16,961 nt of DNA from an uncultured Methylobacillus sp. (GTDB taxonomy: Bacteria; Pseudomonadota; Gammaproteobacteria; Burkholderiales; Methylophilaceae), in contig CAMLDQ010000044.1 of NCBI GenBank assembly GCA_946478965.1, forward strand, positions 1 to 16,961, written 5' to 3'. Shown here piece by piece: positions 7,976 through 16,599 of the stretch; the first letter of the stretch is position 1, and the number at the start of each line of letters is the position of its first letter. The notes beneath the pieces are model-generated. The model searched no databases. It had not been told where the DNA came from and was given only the letters and a program-made list of their open reading frames with translations. The translations under genes were made by a program, and so were the position numbers.

Positions 7976-8710
7976 ATGCATTACCGCAATCTCGTTCTCG
8001 CTCTCGGCCTGATCCATGCCGGCATCGCTGCCGCCGGCCCGGCCGATTATGTCTACACGCCTAACGTCGAATACGGCGAGAAGGAAATCGACTTCAAATA
8101 CGGCAATGCCAAGGAACAGGACGGCTCCCGCACCCGCGTCACCTCGCTGGGCGTCGGCTACGGCGCCACCGAGTACTGGTTCACCGAACTCTATCTCAAG
8201 CGCGAACTGGAAGGCAGCGACGGCGTGTCGCTGGCGGAGTGGGAAAACAAGTTCCAGTTGACGGAAACCGGCAAGTACCCGGTGGATGTCGGCTTCATCA
8301 CCGAAATCGAGGCGCCGCTGAATAACAGCCACGAGCCTTGGGAACTCAAGGTTGGTCCGTTGTTCCAGACCGAGTTCGACAAGCTGCAATTGAACGGCAA
8401 CGTACTGTTCGAGCGCACCTTCGGCGGCGATGACGACAAAGAGCACATCACCGAGATCGGTTACCAGTGGCAGGCCAAGTATCGCTGGAAGCCGGAATTC
8501 GAGTTCGGCCTGCAAGGCTTCGGCGAAATGGGCAAATGGGATCACTGGGAGGACAGCGACGAGCAGAATCACCGCATGGGCCCGGCCGTTTTCGGCACCC
8601 TGCCGTTGAACGCGCACAACAAGATCAAGTACAACGCCGCCTACCTGTTCGGCACCAGCGATGCGGCACCGGACCATACCTTCCGCATGCAGGCCGAGTA
8701 CGAGTTCTAG
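7976..8710 (+). CDS. Probable outer-membrane beta-barrel protein of the iron-uptake cassette
   Basis: The 244-residue product has a signal peptide of about 20 residues ending near GIAAAG. The rest consists of alternating hydrophobic/polar strands rich in Tyr, Trp, Glu and Gly, with no hydrophobic helix. The last residues, FRMQAEYEF, end in the aromatic residue typical of the outer-membrane beta-signal recognised by BAM. Many acidic residues (Glu, Asp) sit in the presumed loops. I do not recognise a named family. Its start is three bases after the FTR1 stop, with GGAG upstream inside the FTR1 end, so translation is probably coupled. The position suggests an outer-membrane pore or receptor for iron entering the FTR1 pathway; that is inference from context. 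Confidence 0.82.
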   Translation: MHYRNLVLALGLIHAGIAAAGPADYVYTPNVEYGEKEIDFKYGNAKEQDGSRTRVTSLGVGYGATEYWFTELYLKRELEGSDGVSLAEWENKFQLTETGKYPVDVGFITEIEAPLNNSHEPWELKVGPLFQTEFDKLQLNGNVLFERTFGGDDDKEHITEIGYQWQAKYRWKPEFEFGLQGFGEMGKWDHWEDSDEQNHRMGPAVFGTLPLNAHNKIKYNAAYLFGTSDAAPDHTFRMQAEYEF

Positions 8711-8743
8711 ACACCCCAGCCGCGCGACTGCATTCCCGGAAAA

Positions 8744-9019
8744 TTACCGGTCGCTGTGCCCCAGCGGCTTTTCCGGCGCGATGTGGTCGCGCACCAATTG
8801 CTTCAATTCCTTGATATCGGGGAACCGCCCCGCGGCCTTGCGGGAAAAGAGCGGCGCACCGTCCACCCGGATGTCGAAAATACCGCCGACGCCCGGGACC
8901 AGGCACACGCCGCCAAGCTCGCTTTCAAATGTCGTTAATAATTCCTGCGCCATCCAGGCTGCCCGAAGCAGCCATCGACACTGGGTGCAATATTCGATTT
9001 CGAGCACGGGTTTGGTCAT
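8744..9019 (-). CDS. SelW/Rdx-family CxxC redox protein
   Basis: The 91-residue product matches the small thioredoxin-like SelT/SelW/SelH (Rdx) family. The signature CTQC (Cys11, Cys14) follows the first beta-strand (VLEIEY). Further family features are the GVGGIFDIRVDGAPLFSRK strand-turn segment and the FPDIKELKQLVRDHI terminal helix. Here the position occupied by selenocysteine in some relatives is an ordinary cysteine codon. The role in bacteria is not well established; a redox or thiol function is assumed from the family. It converges with the beta-barrel gene, leaving 33 bases between stops. An AGGAT ribosome-binding sequence precedes the ATG. Confidence 0.88.
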   Translation of the reverse strand: MTKPVLEIEYCTQCRWLLRAAWMAQELLTTFESELGGVCLVPGVGGIFDIRVDGAPLFSRKAAGRFPDIKELKQLVRDHIAPEKPLGHSDR

Positions 9020-9064
9020 CGGATAATCCTCGTTCGCGTGGTTTCGTGATCATAATCTTTCGCT

Positions 9065-9093
9065 TTGCAAGCCCGCTACAAATAGCGGAAAAT
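9065..9093 (+). promoter_or_regulatory. Inverted repeat and weak promoter candidate upstream of ctpA
   Basis: The 139-base gap between the divergent Rdx and S41-protease genes holds a perfect 6-bp inverted repeat, CCGCTA (9073-9078) and TAGCGG (9083-9088), with loop CAAA. It lies inside a weak promoter match: TTGCAA (9065-9070), 17 bases, then GAAAAT (9088-9093). It may be an operator, but the support is slight. Otherwise I see nothing distinctive in this gap. Confidence 0.3.
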
Positions 9094-9158
9094 GAACCCC
9101 TCTAAAAATTGCTGTCTTAATCTTGCGATACCCACCCTCAACCAAGGAATCCTCATCG

Positions 9159-10565
9159 ATGCGCGCGAAATTTGAAAAATTCAGCCTGATCAGCCTCGGC
9201 GTCGTACTCGGCTTCACCCTGTTCCTGAGCTATTCAGCCATTGCTGACAAGGAAGCCAAGCAGGAACTCCCGCTGGACGATTTGCGCGCATTCGCCGAAA
9301 TCTTCGGCAAGATCAAGAGCGACTATGTCGAACCGGTCGACGACAAGCAGTTGATCACCTCCGCGATCAACGGCATGGTCTCCGGCCTCGACCCGCACTC
9401 GGCCTACCTGGATGCCGACGCCTTCAAGGACCTGCAGGCGGGCACGCAGGGCGAATTCGGCGGACTGGGCATCGAAGTCGGCATGGAAGACGGCTTCGTC
9501 AAGGTCGTTTCGCCGATCGAGGACACGCCCGCCTACAAGGCCGGACTGAAAACCGGCGACCTCATCATCAAGCTCGACGACACCCCAGTCAAGGGCATGA
9601 CGCTGAATGATGCGGTCAAGCGCATGCGCGGCAAGCCCGACACGCAGATCACCCTCACCGTGCTGCGCAAGACCGAAAACAAGCCGCTGATCGTCACCCT
9701 CACCCGCGCCATCATCAAGGTGCAAAGCGTCAAATACAAACTGGCGGAGCCCGGCTATGCCTACGCACGCATCACCCAGTTCCAGGAGCACACCGGCGAA
9801 GATCTGGCCAAGGCGCTGAAAGCCATGCACGACGAGAACAAGGGCGATCTCAAGGGCATCATCCTGGATTTACGCAACAATCCGGGCGGCCTGCTCAATG
9901 CCGCCGTCGGCGTATCGTCCGCCTTCCTGCAGAAGGACCAGTTGGTGGTCTACACCGAAGGCCGTGTCGAGGATGCCAAGATGCGCTTGACCGCCAACCC
10001 GGAGAACTATGTCCGTGGCGGCGCGAGCGACGACTACAACAAGAACCTGCCGGCGGAGATTCACACCGCGCCCATGGTCGTACTGGTCAATGGCGGTTCG
10101 GCTTCCGCGTCGGAAATCGTCTCCGGAGCGCTGCAGGATCACAAGCGTGCCGTCATCATGGGCACGCAGACGTTCGGCAAGGGTTCTGTGCAAACCATCC
10201 TGCCTATGCCCAACGGCACCGCGATCAAGCTGACCACCGCCCGCTACTTCACCCCCAGCGGCCGCTCCATCCAGGCCAAGGGCATCGTACCCGACATCCA
10301 GGTCGAGGAAGGCACGCTCAATGTCGCCGAACAGGCATTCAACATCCGCGAAGCGGACTTGAGCAACCACCTGGCCAACCCGAAGGACGGCGCGACCGCA
10401 CCGGCTTCCGAAAAGCCGAAGAAAGTGATTGCCCCCGAACCGGAAGGCGATAACGACAAAGGCGGCGAGAAGATGGCGCCGATCGAGCCGGGCTCGAAGA
10501 GCGACTTCCAGTTCACGCAGGCGCTCAACCTGCTCAAGGGCCTGCAGATCCTGCAGAACAAGTAA
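9159..10565 (+). CDS. ctpA: S41-family carboxy-terminal processing protease
   Basis: The 468-residue product is a CtpA/Prc-type serine protease acting in the periplasm, where it trims C-termini of envelope proteins. An N-terminal hydrophobic segment (about residues 9-29) is a signal peptide or anchor. A PDZ domain follows at about 98-170 ([10 protein letters not shown] through ITLTVLR). The peptidase domain has the Ser/Lys/Gln set: Ser316 in GGSASASE, Lys341 in FGKG and Gln345 four residues on, the same spacing as in E. coli Prc. The C-terminal part (about 375-450) includes a charged Pro/Lys/Glu linker. I chose the ATG at 9159 because AAGGA lies about ten bases upstream and it gives a proper N-terminal signal. 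An earlier start at 9123 would add 12 unconserved residues. A strong terminator follows the gene. Confidence 0.95.
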   Translation: MRAKFEKFSLISLGVVLGFTLFLSYSAIADKEAKQELPLDDLRAFAEIFGKIKSDYVEPVDDKQLITSAINGMVSGLDPHSAYLDADAFKDLQAGTQGEFGGLGIEVGMEDGFVKVVSPIEDTPAYKAGLKTGDLIIKLDDTPVKGMTLNDAVKRMRGKPDTQITLTVLRKTENKPLIVTLTRAIIKVQSVKYKLAEPGYAYARITQFQEHTGEDLAKALKAMHDENKGDLKGIILDLRNNPGGLLNAAVGVSSAFLQKDQLVVYTEGRVEDAKMRLTANPENYVRGGASDDYNKNLPAEIHTAPMVVLVNGGSASASEIVSGALQDHKRAVIMGTQTFGKGSVQTILPMPNGTAIKLTTARYFTPSGRSIQAKGIVPDIQVEEGTLNVAEQAFNIREADLSNHLANPKDGATAPASEKPKKVIAPEPEGDNDKGGEKMAPIEPGSKSDFQFTQALNLLKGLQILQNK

Positions 10566-10583
10566 AACCCGACTCATTCAAGG

Positions 10584-10614
10584 ATGGGCGGCGGCAAGCC
10601 GCCCATATTCTTTT
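10584..10614 (+). terminator. Strong intrinsic terminator after ctpA
   Basis: ATGGGCGGC (10584-10592) and GCCGCCCAT (10598-10606) form a perfect 9-bp stem with a 5-base loop, followed by ATTCTTTT. This is a textbook rho-independent terminator 18 bases after the ctpA stop. Its U-tract ends exactly one base before the proposed GTG start of the next gene. Confidence 0.85.
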
Positions 10615-11817
10615 GTGGCAGATCGCGCAACACAACTGAATGCACTGGCCAAAGAGGCGGATCGCTGCGTCGCCTGCGGCTTGTGCCTGCCCTACTGCCC
10701 GACCTACCGTAAAACGCAGTCGGAGGCCGACTCGCCACGCGGCCGCATACAGCTTATCAATGCCGTCGCCCAAGGCCGTTTGCCTGTCAGCCCGCGCTTC
10801 ACGCAGCACATCGACCTCTGCCTGTCCTGCCGCGCCTGCGAAAGCGTTTGCCCGAACGGGGTAGCCTATGGCGCGCTGGCTGATGGCGCGCGCGCGGTCA
10901 TTGCGGGCGCCCCCCACTGGCGACAACGCGCAACCCAATGGATACTGGAACACCGGGTAGCCACGGCGCTGGCCGGGCGTCTGGCCCGCTTCGGGCAAAT
11001 CACGGGGTTTAGGCGTGTCGCCACGGCGCTCATTCCCGGACTCAAGGCGTCGGCCGCACTCCTGCCCATGATCCCGCCCCAGGAAGCCTGGCGGCCCGTC
11101 TATCCTGCCAGCAGCCCAAAAAGTGAAGTCGCGCTGTTTCTCGGTTGCGTGACATCCGTTGCGGATACCGATACCCTGCGTGCCGCCATCTACCTGCTCA
11201 ACCATCTGGGCTACACGGTACGCGTGCCGCAAGGGCAAAGCTGCTGCGGCGGCATCGCACGGCAGTCCGGCGATACCGCCGCCTCGATACGCATGCTGGA
11301 ACGAAATGTCCGCGCCTTCGCCTCTGCGGACGAAATCCCCATTCTTTCCGTCGCCAGCGGCTGCGGCAGCGGATTGCGCGACCACATGGGGACACGGGTC
11401 ACGGATGTGTCGGCGTTTCTTGCCACAGCCGACTGGGGCAACACGCTGCCGGCGCCGCTCGACGCCATCGTCCATGTGCACGATCCCTGCACGCTGAAGA
11501 ACGCAATGCACCAGCACGGCGAGGTCTACACCCTGCTGAAGCGCATCCCGCATGCAGATATTCGCCCGCTGCCCGGCAACGGGCAATGTTGCGGCGGTGC
11601 GGGCACCTATATGCTCACGCAACCGGAGATGGCACAACGCCTGCGCGATGATAAAATTCGTGCCTGTCGCGACTCGGAAACCCGGCTGCTGGTTACGTCC
11701 AATATCGGCTGCGCACTGCATATCGCCGCCGGCTTGCGCGAGAGCGGCTTGACGGTCAAGGTCATGCACCCGGTCACGCTGTTGGCCCAACAACTCGGAT
11801 GGAGAAACACAAATTGA
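10615..11817 (+). CDS. GlcF-like (Fe-S)-binding oxidoreductase subunit
   Basis: The 400-residue product has the architecture of the glycolate oxidase iron-sulfur subunit and related heterodisulfide-reductase-type proteins. Two 4Fe-4S ferredoxin motifs lie near the N-terminus: Cys18/21/24/28 ([12 protein letters not shown]) and Cys69/72/75/79 ([12 protein letters not shown]). Two cysteine-rich CCG domains follow, with SCCGG and QCCGGAG. GlcF itself is about the same length and passes electrons from the flavin subunits to the quinone pool. No glcD or glcE flavin subunit is in the window, so glycolate as substrate is not established. The start is GTG at 10615, the only plausible in-frame start before the first Cys motif. 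It follows the ctpA terminator with no Shine-Dalgarno sequence. The gene overlaps the start region of coq7. Confidence 0.88.
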   Translation: MADRATQLNALAKEADRCVACGLCLPYCPTYRKTQSEADSPRGRIQLINAVAQGRLPVSPRFTQHIDLCLSCRACESVCPNGVAYGALADGARAVIAGAPHWRQRATQWILEHRVATALAGRLARFGQITGFRRVATALIPGLKASAALLPMIPPQEAWRPVYPASSPKSEVALFLGCVTSVADTDTLRAAIYLLNHLGYTVRVPQGQSCCGGIARQSGDTAASIRMLERNVRAFASADEIPILSVASGCGSGLRDHMGTRVTDVSAFLATADWGNTLPAPLDAIVHVHDPCTLKNAMHQHGEVYTLLKRIPHADIRPLPGNGQCCGGAGTYMLTQPEMAQRLRDDKIRACRDSETRLLVTSNIGCALHIAAGLRESGLTVKVMHPVTLLAQQLGWRNTN

Positions 11818-12434
11818 TCGATCGTCTCATCATGGAGTTCGACAAAGGCCTGCGCACCGTCATGGCGGAAGCGCAGACACTGCGCCCCTTCCCCGACCGG
11901 GACAGCGCCGACCACCCGTTGAACGAACGCGAAAAACGCCACGCTGCAGCTTTGATGCGCATCAACCACAGCGGCGAAGTCTGTGCCCAGGCCCTCTACA
12001 ACGGACAGGCGCTGACAGCGCGCAACCCGGCCACAGAAGAAGCTCTGCGCCAGGCATCGCAAGAAGAGACGGAACACCTTGCCTGGTGCGAAAAACGCAT
12101 CAAGGAACTCGGCAGCCACAAAAGCCTGCTCAATCCGTTCTGGTACGCGGGCTCGTTCGCGCTCGGCGCACTGGCCGGCGCGCTCGGCGACAAATGGAAT
12201 CTGGGCTTTCTTGCGGAGACGGAGAACCAGGTCGGCAAGCACATCGAGAACCACCTCGGTCATCTTCCCGCGCAGGACGATAAAAGCCGCGCCATTCTGG
12301 AGCAGATGAAAATCGACGAGGCCAAACACGCCACCACCGCCATCACGCACGGTGGTGCGCCACTACCTTTCCCGATCAAGCTGGCGATGAAGCTCAGCTC
12401 GAAAGTCATGACCAAAACCACGTACTGGATCTAA
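11799..12434 (+). CDS. coq7: Coq7-type 2-polyprenyl-3-methyl-6-methoxy-1,4-benzoquinone hydroxylase
   Basis: The 211-residue product is a di-iron monooxygenase of the Coq7 family, which hydroxylates the ubiquinone precursor at C6. All expected carboxylate/histidine iron ligands are visible: Glu60 ([10 protein letters not shown]), Glu90/His93 (EETEH), Glu142 (TENQ) and Glu174/His177 (DEAKH). The start is ambiguous. An ATG at 11799 has no ribosome-binding site. A TTG at 11814 has GGAG nine bases upstream, shares bases with the TGA stop of the previous gene (TTGA overlap), and gives an N-terminus ([13 protein letters not shown]) closer to what I recall of other betaproteobacterial Coq7 proteins. 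I report the longer form. It is translationally coupled to the GlcF-like gene and followed after seven bases by a DUF2322-like gene. Confidence 0.95.
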   Translation: MEKHKLIDRLIMEFDKGLRTVMAEAQTLRPFPDRDSADHPLNEREKRHAAALMRINHSGEVCAQALYNGQALTARNPATEEALRQASQEETEHLAWCEKRIKELGSHKSLLNPFWYAGSFALGALAGALGDKWNLGFLAETENQVGKHIENHLGHLPAQDDKSRAILEQMKIDEAKHATTAITHGGAPLPFPIKLAMKLSSKVMTKTTYWI

Positions 12435-12441
12435 TTGCAAT

Positions 12442-12759
12442 ATGCCGAAATTCAAGGAAAACCTCGACACCTTCCCCGCCATCGACGGCATCGCCCGCCT
12501 GGACCTGCTGGACAGCACCGGCGTGGTAATCGGCAGCATCCACAACAAGCCCGGCAGCCAGGGCTCGCTACGGCTCTACCTGCACCTTGTCCAGAACTTC
12601 GGCAGCATCACGCCCGAGGCGGCGGAAAAAGGTTGCGAGCTGTACGCGGAGCACACCGAGGACGCCTTGCTCAATCCCGGCAAGCACCCCAACATCGATC
12701 GCCTGCTTGAACTTGTCGAAAATCAGCAGACGCTTACCGTCAAAAGCATTCCCGCCTGA
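12442..12759 (+). CDS. DUF2322-like conserved small protein
   Basis: The 105-residue product matches my recollection of the DUF2322 family, small proteins of unknown function common in Neisseriales and related betaproteobacteria. Recognisable stretches are IDGIARLDLLDSTGVVIGSI near the start and YAEHTEDALLNPGKHPNIDRLL near the end. It is predicted to be cytoplasmic, with mixed alpha/beta structure; there is no signal peptide or membrane segment and one cysteine (in KGCELYA). It begins seven bases after coq7 with no ribosome-binding site of its own, so it is probably translated by coupling. It is the last gene of this plus-strand run. Confidence 0.85.
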   Translation: MPKFKENLDTFPAIDGIARLDLLDSTGVVIGSIHNKPGSQGSLRLYLHLVQNFGSITPEAAEKGCELYAEHTEDALLNPGKHPNIDRLLELVENQQTLTVKSIPA

Positions 12760-12771
12760 CAAGCACCGGCC

Positions 12772-12793
12772 GGCACGCAACGTGCCTTAGGCT
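12772..12793. terminator. Possible bidirectional terminator between DUF2322-like gene and mutM
   Basis: GGCACG (12772-12777), loop CAA and CGTGCC (12781-12786) form a compact 6-bp hairpin in the 34-base gap between two convergent stop codons. Only short T-tracts flank it, so its strength is uncertain. Confidence 0.45.
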
Positions 12794-13609
12794 TCATTTG
12801 CGCTGGCAGTCGGGACAATAGAAGGTCGAACGCTGCCCCTGCCGCAACGTTCTGATCGGCGTTCCGCACACCCGGCATGGCTCCCCGGTGCGGCCGTAGA
12901 CAAAATAGCTTTGCTGGAAGTAGCCCGGGTTGCCGTCCGCGCCAAAGAAATCACGCAGACTGCTGCCGCCTGCGCGAATCGCATCGGCGAGCGTCGCCTT
13001 GATCTCTTCCACCAGCCGCTGGCAGCGTGCCTTGCTCAGCTTGCCGGCCGGGGTTTTCGGATGGATGCGGGCGCGGAACAGCGACTCGCTCGCATAGATG
13101 TTGCCCACGCCCACCACCAGATGGGCATCCATGATGACGTTCTTGATCGGCGCGCTACGGTTGCGCGTATGACCAAAGAGCCATGTCGCGTTGAATGCAT
13201 TCTCCAACGGCTCGACGCCCAGTGCCGCGAGCAGCGGGTGCCGTTCCGGATTTTCCGTCCACAACACGGCGCCGAACCGGCGCGGATCGCGCAGCCGCAC
13301 TACTGCCCCGTTGTCGAGCACGAGGTCGACATGGTCGTGCTTGCCCGGCGGCTCATCCTGCGCCAGATGGCACAAACGGCCGGACATGCCCAGATGCAGG
13401 ATCAGGCAACCGTGATCGAAATGGATAAGCAGATATTTGGCGCGGCGGGAAAGACTGCGCACTGGCCGTCCCGCAAGGAGGGCGTCGAGATTCTCGGGAA
13501 CCGGCCAGCGCAAGGCGCGGTTGCGAACCGCGGCGCGCACAACGGTACGGCCCGCCAGCGGCCGCTCCAGCCCGCGCAGGGTGGTCTCGACCTCTGGGAG
13601 TTCGGGCAT
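12794..13609 (-). CDS. mutM: Formamidopyrimidine-DNA glycosylase (Fpg)
   Basis: The 271-residue product is full-length MutM, which removes 8-oxoguanine and other oxidised purines and nicks the abasic site. It begins MPELPEVET, with the catalytic N-terminal Pro2 and Glu3. Lys58 (RRAKYLL) matches the conserved beta-hairpin lysine. The helix-two-turn-helix region includes GVGNIYASE. The C-terminal zinc finger has Cys245, Cys248, Cys265 and Cys268, with Arg260 in QRSTFYC. The ATG is six bases downstream of the DUF4340-like gene stop, so mutM is probably expressed from the ABC-exporter operon, an unusual partnership. Confidence 0.98.
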   Translation of the reverse strand: MPELPEVETTLRGLERPLAGRTVVRAAVRNRALRWPVPENLDALLAGRPVRSLSRRAKYLLIHFDHGCLILHLGMSGRLCHLAQDEPPGKHDHVDLVLDNGAVVRLRDPRRFGAVLWTENPERHPLLAALGVEPLENAFNATWLFGHTRNRSAPIKNVIMDAHLVVGVGNIYASESLFRARIHPKTPAGKLSKARCQRLVEEIKATLADAIRAGGSSLRDFFGADGNPGYFQQSYFVYGRTGEPCRVCGTPIRTLRQGQRSTFYCPDCQRK

Positions 13610-13615
13610 GACCGC

Positions 13616-14494
13616 CTACTTGGGAATACCGACCGGAGGATTCAGCAGCTGGAAACCCAGGTCCTGCGCAAAATGATACAGGATGCCTTCATCCGGGCGA
13701 TACAGCAGTAACTCGGGCGACTCCTGGATTTTGTCGACGTGTATTTTCTTGCCGTCCTTGAGAAGGATGTCGAAATATGGATAGGTTTCCTTACTGTCAG
13801 GCTTATATTTCTCCACGGATCGTGCTGCCAGGGTTTTCCAGCCGTCGCCGAACCAGTCGTCCATGGCTTTCTTGCCAGGCTTGGCGGTCGCCACCGACAC
13901 CTGCCACTGGCCGCCTTCGTGCTTGATGCGCAGACCGGTCGCTTCCCACTGCTCCAGATGTGAGAAATCGAACCCGGCCACCTGCTCGCGCGGGGCCAGC
14001 AGATCCTTGTCGATCAACTCGACCACCTGGGTCGCCGCGGCATCGGAATAGGAGTTCGGCAGCAGGTAAACGCTGTTCTTGTAGCCCACATACTGCTGGC
14101 CATTGACCGGATTGAAAGTCCCGAACGTGAACTCTTCCTTGTCCAGCTTAAGCCGCATGGCGGGATTGTCCAGCCCGAATTGTGCCGGATTCGCATCGCT
14201 CAGCTTGTCGAAGCTATGCGCGCGCAGAATACCCAGGATGGCATCCACGGCGGCCTGCCCAGCACGCGCCGCATACGGCTGCACCAGGAACCAATCGCCA
14301 TCCCGCTTTTCCATTTCGACCGGCTGCTTGGCCGGAAACTCGACGAGAATTTTGGATATGGTCGACGGCTCGATCTCGGACACGACAAAATCCGTCGGCA
14401 CCGCGGCCTGTTTTTTTGGCGTCAGGTACAGGGCCAGCGCAATGCCCGCCACGGCCACAAACAGGATCAGGTTGAGCAGCCAGCGGGACTTCAT
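13616..14494 (-). CDS. DUF4340-domain membrane-anchored protein
   Basis: The 292-residue product has one N-terminal membrane helix (about residues 5-22, WLLNLILFVAVAGIALALYL) and a periplasmic region rich in beta-strands. Its pattern fits the DUF4340 family, which often accompanies Gld-like ABC transporter genes. Recognisable segments include the opening VSEIEPSTISKILVEFPAK, then DGDWFLVQPYAARAGQAAV and FGLDNPAMRLKLD. The molecular function is unknown. The ATG overlaps the stop of the GldG-like gene (ATGA), so the two are translationally coupled. Confidence 0.88.
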   Translation of the reverse strand: MKSRWLLNLILFVAVAGIALALYLTPKKQAAVPTDFVVSEIEPSTISKILVEFPAKQPVEMEKRDGDWFLVQPYAARAGQAAVDAILGILRAHSFDKLSDANPAQFGLDNPAMRLKLDKEEFTFGTFNPVNGQQYVGYKNSVYLLPNSYSDAAATQVVELIDKDLLAPREQVAGFDFSHLEQWEATGLRIKHEGGQWQVSVATAKPGKKAMDDWFGDGWKTLAARSVEKYKPDSKETYPYFDILLKDGKKIHVDKIQESPELLLYRPDEGILYHFAQDLGFQLLNPPVGIPK

Positions 14495-15840
14495 CGCGTA
14501 CGTCTCCGGCGCCAGATGACGATGCCGGCGATCAGCAAGGCCAGCGGCAACACCAGCACGAAGCCGCCGAAAATCAGCGCGCCCTGTGTGCTTGTGTAGC
14601 TGATGCTGGCATCCTTGAGCGGCTTGGGCTGGATCGCAATCAGTTTATCGTCGCCGGCCAGCCAGGTCACCATGTTCACGCCCAGGTCCAGGTTGCCGCC
14701 ATTCGAAATGTACGAATTGGACAGGAAGTTGCCATTGCCGACCACAACCACGCGCTGCGTCACACCACCGCCCTTGCGCTGCATCGCAACGGCAATATTG
14801 ACCGGACCGGGAATATCTTTTTTCGCATCGAAATCGTTGCGGCTTGCCGCCTTGCCGGTTTCCAGCCAGCCGTTTTCCGCTACGGAAACCAGGCGGGTCA
14901 CTGTCCAGTCGCCGGTCTGGTCGTTGACTTCGATCTGGCGTGACTGCGGGAACAGGGTCAGCAGGCTGAAGTCCTTGGTAATCGCATGCTCGGTATACTG
15001 GCGGCCGATCACGTTACGCTCGTCATGGGTGACGGCAAAAGACGCAGGGTCGACGGCAATGCCCGGCGTCAGCACCAGGCCGAGGTATTCGGCAAGTGGC
15101 TGCAGGCCATGCAAGGACTCCTGGTCGATCAGCCACAACAGGTTGCCGCCGGAGGCCACATAATGCACGATCTTCTTGACTTCGCCCTCGCTGATATCGA
15201 CCTGGGGCCCGGCGATGACCAGCATCGCGCCGTTGCGCGGCACATCGGGCGCAAGGGTAAGGTCCGGATTGGCCAGCTTGAAACCCTTGGTGCCGAGCTG
15301 GTGGCCGAATTCACCGAGATCGAAATTCTTGTCGCCGATCATGCTGCGTTCGCCGTGGCCATCCAGGTACATCACCGCACGCGACTGCGAGCGGGCCAGA
15401 CGCACCAGCAGGTTGGTCATGTCGCGTTCGACATACGGTGGCACCAGATTCTCGGTGCGCTTCTGGTATTCCACCACCAGTTCGCCGTCCTTGCGGATGC
15501 CCGCGCTCTGCGCGCGCTTCGGTTCCTTGGTGGAATTGACGAATTCCAGTTTCACGTCCGACTTGACGCGCTGGTAGCGGGCGACAAATTCGTAGATCTG
15601 CTTCTTGCGATCAGGATCGTCATTCTCGACGAAGGCGGTGACATGCACCGGGCCCTTCATGTTCTTGAGGATCTTGGCGCTGCCCTCGCTCAGCTGGTTA
15701 CGACCGCTCTGGGTGATGTCGACATCATAGTGGAACTGCTTCGTGGCATAGCCCAGCATGCCCACGAGCGCCAGGAACAGAACCACGAACAGCCAGTTCT
15801 GCACAAACAACTGTAAACGAATTTTGCGGTTGATCTTCAT
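14491..15840 (-). CDS. GldG-like auxiliary protein of an ABC exporter
   Basis: The 449-residue product has an N-terminal membrane helix (about 15-33), a large extracytoplasmic domain and a C-terminal membrane helix (about 421-442) followed by WRRRRTR. It fits the GldG / intraflagellar-transport-like auxiliary family of ABC-2 exporters. The region DGHGERSM (160-167) and the segment LVIAGPQVDISEGEVKKIV match the conserved core. In Bacteroidetes GldG works with GldA and GldF in gliding, but related clusters occur in many non-gliding proteobacteria with unknown substrate. It is nine bases downstream of the permease gene and overlaps the DUF4340-like gene by four bases. Confidence 0.88.
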   Translation of the reverse strand: MKINRKIRLQLFVQNWLFVVLFLALVGMLGYATKQFHYDVDITQSGRNQLSEGSAKILKNMKGPVHVTAFVENDDPDRKKQIYEFVARYQRVKSDVKLEFVNSTKEPKRAQSAGIRKDGELVVEYQKRTENLVPPYVERDMTNLLVRLARSQSRAVMYLDGHGERSMIGDKNFDLGEFGHQLGTKGFKLANPDLTLAPDVPRNGAMLVIAGPQVDISEGEVKKIVHYVASGGNLLWLIDQESLHGLQPLAEYLGLVLTPGIAVDPASFAVTHDERNVIGRQYTEHAITKDFSLLTLFPQSRQIEVNDQTGDWTVTRLVSVAENGWLETGKAASRNDFDAKKDIPGPVNIAVAMQRKGGGVTQRVVVVGNGNFLSNSYISNGGNLDLGVNMVTWLAGDDKLIAIQPKPLKDASISYTSTQGALIFGGFVLVLPLALLIAGIVIWRRRRTR

Positions 15841-15849
15841 CTTGTAGCC

Positions 15850-16599
15850 TTATCCACGCAGCCTGTCCGCATCGAGGCGGCGCACGGTCAACACCAGGAA
15901 AGTGGTAATAAACAGCAGGAAATAAGCGATATCGGTAGTGCTCAGCATGCCCACCGAAAGCGGCTCGAAATGGCGCATCAGGGAAAGATAGTTGAGCGGG
16001 CTTTCCGGGTCGGTCGCGAAATTGTCGATGATGATCAGGCCCAGCAAGGCGATGAAACTGATGATCGCCGCGATAATGGGCTGCGTCGTCAGGCTGGACA
16101 TGAAAATTCCCAGCGAGGCAAACGAGGCCGCCATCAGCCACAACCCCAGCGCGTTAGTCAGCACATGGGCGATGTCGAGGTCGGTCGCCACATCCATGGA
16201 GAGCGTCATCGCCAGCAGGAAAACGGTTTCGATGGTGATGAAGGTCATCAGGCCGACGAACTTGCCGACCACGATCTCGAACAGCGACACCGGTGCCGAA
16301 AACAGGAACACCATGGTCTGGTTTTTACGCTCCTCCGCGATCTGGCGCATGGTCAGCAACGGTACCGCCGTCAGCAGCACCAGCGAAGCGACGCCATACA
16401 CCTGCGGCATCACGAAAGCGGTGAAACCCAAACGCTGCTCGGGCAGCATCGCGCCCTGCATGGTTTCGAAGTAACGGCCCACGGCGTTGGTAAAGAACAG
16501 GCCCATCAGTAATTGCAGCATGGCCAGGATGATCCAGGCCATGGGCGAGGAGAACATGCTGCGCAGTTCCTTGCCCGCGATCGTCAAAATCATTTTCAT
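15850..16599 (-). CDS. ABC-2 type permease, GldF-like
   Basis: The 249-residue product has about six hydrophobic segments, including WIILAMLQLLMGLFF near residues 22-36 and AAIISFIALLGLIII. A cytoplasmic loop has EERKNQTMVFLFSAPVS, a conserved stretch in ABC-2/NosY-like permeases. It would form the membrane channel with the ATPase encoded immediately upstream. Its ATG overlaps the ATPase stop codon (ATGA), giving tight translational coupling. A second in-frame ATG lies two codons in (MKM), so the true start may be 6 bases later. The substrate is unknown. Confidence 0.92.
   Translation of the reverse strand: MKMILTIAGKELRSMFSSPMAWIILAMLQLLMGLFFTNAVGRYFETMQGAMLPEQRLGFTAFVMPQVYGVASLVLLTAVPLLTMRQIAEERKNQTMVFLFSAPVSLFEIVVGKFVGLMTFITIETVFLLAMTLSMDVATDLDIAHVLTNALGLWLMAASFASLGIFMSSLTTQPIIAAIISFIALLGLIIIDNFATDPESPLNYLSLMRHFEPLSVGMLSTTDIAYFLLFITTFLVLTVRRLDADRLRG

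Noticed and set aside
6833..8677. A 614-codon open frame on the minus strand opposite the iron-uptake cassette
   Set aside because: It is antisense to three well-supported genes with signal peptides, REXXE motifs and ribosome-binding sites. Its translation is His/Gln/Arg-rich low-information sequence typical of a GC-rich shadow frame.
10534..11793. A 419-codon open frame on the minus strand opposite the GlcF-like gene
   Set aside because: The plus strand encodes clear 4Fe-4S and CCG motifs; the antisense product shows no recognisable domain and no ribosome-binding site.
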